Assembly (NCBI GenBank): GCA_026391215.1
Contig: JAPLDX010000081.1
Span: 1 to 61,522 of the forward strand
DNA length: 61,522 nt
Reading direction: 5' to 3'
From: Bacteroidia bacterium
GTDB lineage: Bacteria > Bacteroidota > Bacteroidia > Bacteroidales > VadinHA17
Numbering within the stretch: the first letter of the stretch is position 1; each line of letters opens with the position of its first letter. This document shows positions 52,182 to 59,592 of this stretch, piece after piece. The translations under genes were made by a program, and so were the position numbers. The notes beneath the pieces are model-generated. The model searched no databases, was not told where the DNA came from, and was given only the letters and a program-made list of their open reading frames with translations.

Positions 52182-54171
52182 GGTTCCGATGGCATTACGC
52201 AGAACAACAATATTCAAGCAGCTTATTGTGAATATTGCTCTACCTACATTGCTGGCACTGTTTATTTTTGCTGCCTTTAATTTTCAGCGCACCCGTTCCC
52301 AGCTTGAAAGAAGCAATGATGAGAAGAACAGGCTGCTGACAAATGAGGTTACCAAGATCCTTAAATTCCAGGACATTGCCATAAACCTTATTGAGGATGA
52401 ATTCAATAACAGGTTCAGGGAGTTTAATTCACGTCTGGTAAATGAATATCTTAATAACACTGATAATATTAAAGATCTTGATCTGAAGAAGATAGCCAGA
52501 GAAATAGGGATGGATCCGAACAATGAAGATATTTATGTAATTGCAGAAGACGGGATAGTCGTCAATACAACATTAAAGGATGAGCTTGGATTCAATCTGT
52601 ACAGTCTGGGAGAAAATTTCAGAAAATACTTAAATGGCATACGTGAATCCGGAGAATTTGTCACAGATCTTTTTGCCATAGAACATCAGACAAAAAGGCC
52701 AAAGAAGTATACCTATCAGGCCACCAAAGACAAAAAATATATAATTGAGCTTGGCGCCTATTCCAGGCAGGTTGATGAGGTTGTCCAGGCAATAGAGGAT
52801 ACCAAAACTGAAATGAAAAGCGAAACGGAAGGTATTATAGATGTTGAGCTGTTCCTGATCGCTGATGAACCATTCAGTATGAATAAAGATGTTCAGGAGG
52901 TCACAAACCAGAGAGATACTCTTCTAAGGGCTTTCAAAGATAAAGCTACCATCAATATCACTGAAAAAGTAGGTAAATCATGGTATAATTACCTTTACAT
53001 TTACATGGAAAGGGCTCAGGTCAAGGATAAACCCTCAAGCCTTTACAGCCAGGGATCAGTAATAAGAATTATCTCAGACCGTACTTCACAAAAAGCGCTG
53101 CTAAGAAGAGAAGCCTCCAAGCTGATTATTATTTTCGTGCTGACACTAATTGCTCTTACAGCTCTGATATACAGGAAGACAAAGGTTATTACACGACCTA
53201 TAAAAAACCTTGTGGAGAATGTCAACAGAATCACAAACGGGAACCTGAGAGAACGAGCAGAAGTGGTTGGTAATAATGAAATTACGATACTTACTGAAAA
53301 GTTCAACATGATGATCGCCCAGCTCGAGAGTTATACATATGAGCTCGAGGAAAAGGTGAAGGAAAGGACACTGAAAATTGAAAAGCAGAAAGAGGAAATT
53401 GAGGAGCAGAAAAAGCATATCACCGACAGTATTTACTATGCCCGTCGAATTCAAAATGCAATACTTCCGTCCTTCTCCATGATCGACGCACAACTTAAAA
53501 ACTACTTTATTTATTATCTGCCTAAAGATATTGTAAGCGGAGATTTTTACTGGGTACACGAGACTGACGGACTTTTCATGGTAGCTGCTGTTGACTGCAC
53601 AGGTCATGGAGTTCCAGGTGCTTTCATGTCGATAGTGGGCTTTAACCAGCTTAATTCTGCTGTGACTGTAAAGAAAGCAAGATCAGCAAGCAAAATACTT
53701 GATGAGCTTAATAAAGGAGTAATAACAACCCTGAACGAAAATACGGGAGATACATCAATCAAGGACGGAATGGATATGGCTCTCTGCGTATTTGACCTGG
53801 AAAAGAAAAAAGCGGAATTTGCCGGTGCAAACAATCCATTGGTGCTTATAAGAGATAATAAAATAGTGAGATATAAAGGCGACAGGTTCCCTATAGGGGC
53901 CTATGAAGGCAGCGATACACTCTCTTTTGCCAATAATGAAATTGACCTCATGGATGGTGATTGTCTTTATCTTTTCTCGGATGGTTATGCCGATCAGTTC
54001 GGGGGACTAGATGGTAAGAAATTTATGTACAAAAGGTTTGAAGAGCTTCTTCTTGAAGTGCACTCAATGCCAATGAATGTCCAGAAGGAGACGCTGGATA
54101 AAAGACTTGCGAAATGGAAAGGTTCCAATGATCAGGTAGATGATATCCTGGTGATTGGCATAAAGATATAG
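52171..54171 (+). CDS. Membrane HAMP-SpoIIE/PP2C phosphatase
   Basis: A 666-residue protein in the order transmembrane helix (about 15-33), extracytoplasmic sensor region (about 35-310), second helix (about 315-335, LIIIFVLTLIALTALIY), HAMP (about 340-395, TRPIKNLVENVNRITNGNLRERA), coiled coil (about 395-430) and SpoIIE phosphatase (about 430-666). Catalytic segments are KDIVSGDFYW, DCTGHGVPGAFMS, DGMDMALC, FSDGYADQFGG and DDILVIGI. The layout is that of SiaA, the phosphatase of the SiaABCD switch. ATG at 52171 overlaps the upstream gene by 11 bp; ATG at 52189 is an alternative. The phosphatase domain is close to that of the RyR-SpoIIE protein. No antagonist kinase lies beside it. Confidence 0.88.
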   Translation: MKIKVPMALRRTTIFKQLIVNIALPTLLALFIFAAFNFQRTRSQLERSNDEKNRLLTNEVTKILKFQDIAINLIEDEFNNRFREFNSRLVNEYLNNTDNIKDLDLKKIAREIGMDPNNEDIYVIAEDGIVVNTTLKDELGFNLYSLGENFRKYLNGIRESGEFVTDLFAIEHQTKRPKKYTYQATKDKKYIIELGAYSRQVDEVVQAIEDTKTEMKSETEGIIDVELFLIADEPFSMNKDVQEVTNQRDTLLRAFKDKATINITEKVGKSWYNYLYIYMERAQVKDKPSSLYSQGSVIRIISDRTSQKALLRREASKLIIIFVLTLIALTALIYRKTKVITRPIKNLVENVNRITNGNLRERAEVVGNNEITILTEKFNMMIAQLESYTYELEEKVKERTLKIEKQKEEIEEQKKHITDSIYYARRIQNAILPSFSMIDAQLKNYFIYYLPKDIVSGDFYWVHETDGLFMVAAVDCTGHGVPGAFMSIVGFNQLNSAVTVKKARSASKILDELNKGVITTLNENTGDTSIKDGMDMALCVFDLEKKKAEFAGANNPLVLIRDNKIVRYKGDRFPIGAYEGSDTLSFANNEIDLMDGDCLYLFSDGYADQFGGLDGKKFMYKRFEELLLEVHSMPMNVQKETLDKRLAKWKGSNDQVDDILVIGIKI

Positions 54172-54198
54172 ATAACAATCTGGTTTTAATTTCAAACT

Positions 54199-57100
54199 AT
54201 GGGATCAAAGAAAGAGACCCGGGTTCTCAATCCATTTCCGGGGCTGAGGCCATTCGCACCGGAAGAAAGCGACCTGTTCTTCGGTCGCGAAAGGGAAAGC
54301 GAAGAAGTACTGAAAAAGCTTCTGAATAACAGGTTTGTTACCGTAATAGGAGCTTCAGGAAGCGGTAAATCCTCGCTTATATATTGCGGTGTCTTGCCAA
54401 AGATCAGGAACCTTGCATCAGAAAACTCCTCATCCTGGAAGATCATCATGTTCAGACCCGGAAATGATCCTCTTGGCCACCTGGGAAATTCAATCAGCGA
54501 AAATATAACAGGAACAGATCAGGAAAGTGCTTCTGCGGAGAACATACTTCAGGATTTGCATTTAAACGACGGAATAGCATCTACCTTAAAGAAACACATG
54601 ACAAAGGGCAACGAAAAGATCTTGCTCGTTGTTGATCAGTTTGAGGAAATATTCAGATATAGCACCCTCAGTGCAGGCGGTATCAAAGGAACTGATGCCA
54701 CCGAGTTTGTTGAGAAGCTGGTGAGCGCTATTATACAGCCTGATGCAAAAATATTTACATTAATTACAATGCGCTCCGACTTTATCGGAGAATGTGCACA
54801 TTATCAGGGTCTTACACAATTAATCAACAACAGCAATTACCTTGTTCCGCACATGGACAGAGAAAATTACAGGCAGGCAATTGAGGGACCGATAAAGTAT
54901 GCCGGGGCAAAAATAGAACAAAAGCTTGTTGATACGCTTCTTACTGATATAGGCGAGAGAACCGACCAGCTTCCTGTTCTGCAACATGCCCTGATGAGGA
55001 CATGGACTTACTGGCAGGAGCTTGACGATCCGGGACGACCAATAAGCTATTCTGATTATGATTCAGTCGGAACGATGAGTGATGCCATGTCCAGGCACGC
55101 TAATGAAGCATATGAAGAGCTTAGTCTGCGCGGCAAGGAGATCTGTGAAAAGATGTTCAAGACCATTACAGAAAAGGGAGTGGATAATAAAGGAATCAGG
55201 CATCCTTCGAGTGTCAGTACTATAAATTCAATAGTTCAATGTACCAGTGATGAGCTGTTTGAGGTTGTTGAAAAATTCAGGATCCAATCAAGATCATTTA
55301 TTACGCCGAGACAGGATATACCCTTAACTGATGATTCAATAATAGACCTGTCCCACGAAAGTCTTATGAGATTATGGGACCGGCTGAGGGAATGGGTTGA
55401 TGATGAAGCTTCTTCGGTACAGATGTATCTGCGTCTCTCAGAAGCTTCAGCCATGTTCCAGCAGGGAAAAACAAGCCTCTGGAGGCCTCCGGATCTTCAG
55501 CTTGCAATAAACTGGCGTGACCAGCATAAACCTACTCTTGAGTGGGCGCAAAGATATGACCCGGCATTCGAAAGGGCGATGGTTTATCTCAGGACCAGTG
55601 AAAAGGAATACCTCGATGAGGAAGAAAGCAAGATAAGGCTGCAAAAAAAGCAGATGAGGAGAACAAAGATCGTGGCAATAATCCTTGGAACGGCTGCTAT
55701 CATTTCATTGGGATTCATGTTATTTGCTTTTGTTCAGAAAATTGCCGCAGACAGAGCAACTCTGCTTGCTGAGGAAAGAAGACAGCAGGAGGAAAAACAA
55801 AGATTCAGGGCTGATTCTTCAGCGCATGTTGCTGAAATTCAAAGGAGCTTAGCTGATTCAAGCGCAAATGTTGCTATGATAAAGGAAGCAGAAGCTGTTG
55901 AGCAAAGGAATATTGCCAATGATCAGAGGGTATTGGCAGATAGAAATGCCAATGAAGCTCAGGTTCAGCGTAGCATTGCCGAGGTGCAGGCCGATTCGGC
56001 AAAACGCGCAAGCATACGAGCTGACCAACAAGCTACAAATGCCACGGAACAGAAAAACAGAGCCCTGAGCCTCAGGATGCTTTCTATAGGAAAATCAATG
56101 TCAATCAAATCATTACAGGTCCAGGGACAGAAAGATCTTCAGACGCTGCTGGCCTACCAGGCGTATCTGTTTAATAAAAAGAACAATGGTCTGGAAAATG
56201 ATGCTGATATCTTCACAGGTTTATATAATGTTGCAAAACAATATGGGGGCGTCACATATAAAACATTTAAAGGACATGATGGCGCAATTAAAAGTGTCGC
56301 ATTTATTCCGGGGACCAATGAATTCTTTACCTCCGGCGAAGACGGCCAGGTCCTTAAATGGAATCCAAATGGCAAAGACCAGACAATCCAGGTCATCTAT
56401 TCCGGAACGGATATTATTGAAGTGCTGGCAGTAAGCCCCGATGCATCATGGCTGGCATGCGGGAGCAGCAGCTCTTCAATCCGCATGATACCTCTTAAAG
56501 GGAACAATATGCAATATGAGCTTACTGGTCATACAGGCAAAGTCAAATCGCTGATCTTTTCCTTCGACGGTAAGTATCTTTATTCCGCTTCACTTGATGG
56601 TAAAGTGCTTAAATGGGATATAGCTGCCAGGACAAGCACAAACATTACAACCGGAACCATGCAGATAACTTCAATAGACATATCGTCCAATGGAAATTAT
56701 CTTGCAGGGATAAGCAATAATGGCAGCGTGATTGTCTGGAATCCTGAAGACAACAGAGAAAATTTCAGGCTTGAGACCTCGGGGAAAAATATAAAAGTAA
56801 TAAGGTTTAAACCTGATGAAAATATTCTGGCTATAGGAGATGTTAACGGAAATATAGAATTGTGGAATATAACGACACAAAAACAGATCTCGAAAGTCAA
56901 AGCTCACACTGCCCAGGTGAACGATATACGGTTTAATCCGGTCCTCGGACAAATGGCTACTGCAAGCAATGATAAGACGCTGAAGATCTTCAATAAAATA
57001 GACGATCTTACAGAGCCTCCCATCACTTTTACTGATAATGAGGGATTTGTGCTTGTGATGAACTTCAGTCCCGATGGCAAACTGATAGTTTCGGGAACAT

Positions 57101-57285
57101 ATGACAGAACACAGAACCTGAACAGTCGACCGTCGCATGTCGATTATATGGTTGAAGGTATCTGCGACCTTGTAACAAGAAACATGACCCAGGATGAGTG
57201 GAACACTTATGTGGCAAAGGATATTCCACTTGAAGCAACTTGTCCTGACAAGGATTATAATATCAAAGTAAATGTAATCAGATAA
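54199..57285 (+). CDS. nSTAND NTPase-transmembrane-WD40 protein
   Basis: A protein of 1028 residues. An nSTAND P-loop NTPase starts NPFPGLRPFAPEESDLFFGRE, with Walker A GASGSGKSSL at residues 51-60 and Walker B ILLVVDQFEE at 141-150. The winged-helix part follows to about 450. A transmembrane helix is at about 490-514. A long coiled coil of alanine-rich repeats (about 525-625, such as RSLADSSANVA) leads to five or more WD40-type repeats (about 690-965, such as TGHTGKVKSLIFSFDGKYLYSASLDGKVLKW). A 60-residue tail ends it. STAND proteins switch when bound to a signal. It follows the SpoIIE gene by 27 bp and is followed by an outer-membrane protein 13 bp on, so it is in the same operon. Confidence 0.87.
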   Translation: MGSKKETRVLNPFPGLRPFAPEESDLFFGRERESEEVLKKLLNNRFVTVIGASGSGKSSLIYCGVLPKIRNLASENSSSWKIIMFRPGNDPLGHLGNSISENITGTDQESASAENILQDLHLNDGIASTLKKHMTKGNEKILLVVDQFEEIFRYSTLSAGGIKGTDATEFVEKLVSAIIQPDAKIFTLITMRSDFIGECAHYQGLTQLINNSNYLVPHMDRENYRQAIEGPIKYAGAKIEQKLVDTLLTDIGERTDQLPVLQHALMRTWTYWQELDDPGRPISYSDYDSVGTMSDAMSRHANEAYEELSLRGKEICEKMFKTITEKGVDNKGIRHPSSVSTINSIVQCTSDELFEVVEKFRIQSRSFITPRQDIPLTDDSIIDLSHESLMRLWDRLREWVDDEASSVQMYLRLSEASAMFQQGKTSLWRPPDLQLAINWRDQHKPTLEWAQRYDPAFERAMVYLRTSEKEYLDEEESKIRLQKKQMRRTKIVAIILGTAAIISLGFMLFAFVQKIAADRATLLAEERRQQEEKQRFRADSSAHVAEIQRSLADSSANVAMIKEAEAVEQRNIANDQRVLADRNANEAQVQRSIAEVQADSAKRASIRADQQATNATEQKNRALSLRMLSIGKSMSIKSLQVQGQKDLQTLLAYQAYLFNKKNNGLENDADIFTGLYNVAKQYGGVTYKTFKGHDGAIKSVAFIPGTNEFFTSGEDGQVLKWNPNGKDQTIQVIYSGTDIIEVLAVSPDASWLACGSSSSSIRMIPLKGNNMQYELTGHTGKVKSLIFSFDGKYLYSASLDGKVLKWDIAARTSTNITTGTMQITSIDISSNGNYLAGISNNGSVIVWNPEDNRENFRLETSGKNIKVIRFKPDENILAIGDVNGNIELWNITTQKQISKVKAHTAQVNDIRFNPVLGQMATASNDKTLKIFNKIDDLTEPPITFTDNEGFVLVMNFSPDGKLIVSGTYDRTQNLNSRPSHVDYMVEGICDLVTRNMTQDEWNTYVAKDIPLEATCPDKDYNIKVNVIR

Positions 57286-57298
57286 AAATATCAGGCAC

Positions 57299-58351
57299 AT
57301 GAAGACCAGATATTCAAATTCATTAATTCCCGAACTTGCTCTATTTATATTATTCAGTTCGGTTTCTTTAGTAGTCTTTCCCCAGGAAAAAAGCACCTGT
57401 GCTGTAAATCTTCAAAACGCACAGACTCTTTTTGACAACGGGCAGGTTGAACAGGTCCCCGAGATGCTGCGCGAATGTCTCAAGTCAGGATTTAAACAGG
57501 AGGAAGAGCTTGCAGCATACAAGCTCATTATCCAGACATATCTGTTTGAGGACAAAAATGAAAAGGCCGATTCGGCAATGCTTGCATTTCTGAAAAAATA
57601 TCCGGAGTACCAGCTCAGCCCTACAGACCATTCGAGCTTTGTTCACCTATACAATAACTTTGATGTCAGACCAGTTGTTCAGCTTGTTTTCCATATCGGC
57701 ACAAATATTCCTTTTGTGACTTTTATCGATGATCCAAAATCTATTTCATCGGACCCGGTTCCCGGCAATTACAGCAGCGAAGCCTTGAATCTGTTTGCTT
57801 CCCTTGAGGCTAAATTTGCCATAAATTCCAGGCTGGAACTCAATATTGAGGGAGGCTTTTCACAATCATCATTTTCGGTTAAAAAAGATATTCTTGGTTC
57901 TGGTGTATCATTTTATAATGAAATCCAACAAAGGCTGGAAATTCCGATTACCGCTACATATAATTTCATAACATTCGGAAAGTTCACCGCCTATGCCCGG
58001 GCAGGAGCCGGTGCCGCAATCGGCCTTGCCTCAACTGCAAAAGAAGTCTCCTTTTTACCAGTCGTTGGCAAAGATCAAATAGGTTATGAGATTTCAAGGA
58101 AGAATTCAAGGATCAAATTAGACATATTTGGCCAGGCTGGTGCAGGGATCAAGCTTAAAACCCCAAGAGGCTATATAAATTTCGAAATCAGGTCTAACAT
58201 GGGAGTATACAATCAGGTTATACGTGGAGGAGATGATGCAATACCGCTTGCGTGGGAATACAAATACAGTGATGAGGACTTCAATCTGAATAATCTCAAT
58301 TTTAGCCTGGGTTATACTCAGATTTTCTATAAACCTTTAAAAAGAAAGTAA
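57299..58351 (+). CDS. Outer-membrane barrel with TPR-like N-terminus
   Basis: A 350-residue protein with a signal peptide (about 1-30). The first about 80 mature residues are helical and TPR-like (NAQTLFDNGQVEQVPEMLRECL, AYKLIIQTYLFEDKNEKADSAMLAFLKKYPEY). From about residue 125 (VVQLVFHIGTNIPFVTF) alternating beta strands predict an eight-strand-type barrel ending in FSLGYTQIFYKPLKRK. Such proteins are frequent beside WD40/STAND or caspase-like proteins in Bacteroidota. Its role is unknown. The start is ATG, 13 bp after the STAND-WD40 stop. Confidence 0.75.
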   Translation: MKTRYSNSLIPELALFILFSSVSLVVFPQEKSTCAVNLQNAQTLFDNGQVEQVPEMLRECLKSGFKQEEELAAYKLIIQTYLFEDKNEKADSAMLAFLKKYPEYQLSPTDHSSFVHLYNNFDVRPVVQLVFHIGTNIPFVTFIDDPKSISSDPVPGNYSSEALNLFASLEAKFAINSRLELNIEGGFSQSSFSVKKDILGSGVSFYNEIQQRLEIPITATYNFITFGKFTAYARAGAGAAIGLASTAKEVSFLPVVGKDQIGYEISRKNSRIKLDIFGQAGAGIKLKTPRGYINFEIRSNMGVYNQVIRGGDDAIPLAWEYKYSDEDFNLNNLNFSLGYTQIFYKPLKRK

Positions 58352-58357
58352 CAGGAA

Positions 58358-59548
58358 ATGAAGTGGAGAATAATTATAGCGTTCATCCTGGTGTTTTTTA
58401 CCTCTTGTGAAAAGAAGGGAAATGAAGATGATACCATTCTGAAGTTTTTCAGCGAGGCTTATAAAGATACCGGGAATAGTGTTGCCATCGGAGAAGACTG
58501 TTATTATATATGCGGTCAGATAACAGAAAGCCAGATAAGCAAAGCAGGCATTATTAAAGCAAGCTTTGATGGTAATGTAGTAGGGAAACCAGTTACTTAC
58601 AGTGGCCGGCTGACAGGTTCAGCATCAAAGATCATTGTGCTCACGGATGGGACTATTGTATGTATCGGTTTTGTGGTCGACTCTGTTTCAAGTGAGAAGG
58701 ATATAATTGTTGTGCATGCTCAGTCAGATCTCTCGGTAATCAGCCAAAAAATCTATAAAGCCACTGGAAACCAATACGGCGTGGATATAATTGAAACACA
58801 GGAAGGTTTCCTTCTGCTTGGCACTACCGATGTAAAAAGAGAGCCTGCGACAGAGGTAACCGGGAATGCTGCAGGCAAGAAGGATATTCTTCTTATGCGG
58901 ATCAACAAAAATCTTGATATGCTTACACCAATACCAGCCGTCGGTTTCATTGGCAATGATGAGGGAGTAGCCATCAAACTGGATTTAAACGGAGGCTATA
59001 TGGTAGTTGGGACAACGGACAGGTCGGACCGCCTTGCCTCTGAACAATCCGGAAATAATATCTTTCTTCTGAGAGTCAATTCTGACGGCAGTACAACCCA
59101 GCCCCGGATAGTGGGAGATACTAGAAATGAAGCAGCTTCAGATTTTGAAGTTTTAAGTGACGGATATCTCATTGTGGGCACAACCGGAAACGCCGGAACC
59201 ACACAGCAGGGATTTATCTGGAAAATACCGGTAGATATTTATGATGATCCTGAGATTGAGGGGCAGATTAAACTTGATCCTCCATGCTCAATCAAGGCGA
59301 TGTGCAGGTATAAATCCAATTATTTTCTGCTTGCAGGTCAACATGGCACCGGATTATCAGCCAGGCTGATTGTTTTTACTGTGAATGCTTTCGGTGACAT
59401 GGTGGAGGGACAAATAAAGGAAACAGGAGGAAACGGGACACAGGTTGCAAATGATGTTATTACAGATGAATCCAATAATATCATCACTATCGGGAATAAC
59501 AGCTATGAGGATAATTCAATGATATTCTTTCTGAAATTCAGATTTTAG
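58358..59548 (+). CDS. Lipoprotein with beta-propeller-like repeats
   Basis: A 396-residue protein. The signal peptide with lipobox FFTSC (Cys17) predicts a lipoprotein. The body has repeated strand patterns of about 50 residues (ASKIIVLTDGTIVCIGFV, ETQEGFLLLGTTDV, LNGGYMVVGTTDR, LSDGYLIVGTTG, NIITIGNNSYEDNSM), which suggest a beta-propeller made of YxxxGxT-type blades, as in delta-60-like repeat proteins. No enzyme motif is visible. It lies 6 bp after the barrel gene, in the same operon. Confidence 0.75.
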   Translation: MKWRIIIAFILVFFTSCEKKGNEDDTILKFFSEAYKDTGNSVAIGEDCYYICGQITESQISKAGIIKASFDGNVVGKPVTYSGRLTGSASKIIVLTDGTIVCIGFVVDSVSSEKDIIVVHAQSDLSVISQKIYKATGNQYGVDIIETQEGFLLLGTTDVKREPATEVTGNAAGKKDILLMRINKNLDMLTPIPAVGFIGNDEGVAIKLDLNGGYMVVGTTDRSDRLASEQSGNNIFLLRVNSDGSTTQPRIVGDTRNEAASDFEVLSDGYLIVGTTGNAGTTQQGFIWKIPVDIYDDPEIEGQIKLDPPCSIKAMCRYKSNYFLLAGQHGTGLSARLIVFTVNAFGDMVEGQIKETGGNGTQVANDVITDESNNIITIGNNSYEDNSMIFFLKFRF

Positions 59549-59592
59549 AAATGCAACCAAGTGAGGCATAAAATTGACTATTAAGAAAAAGA

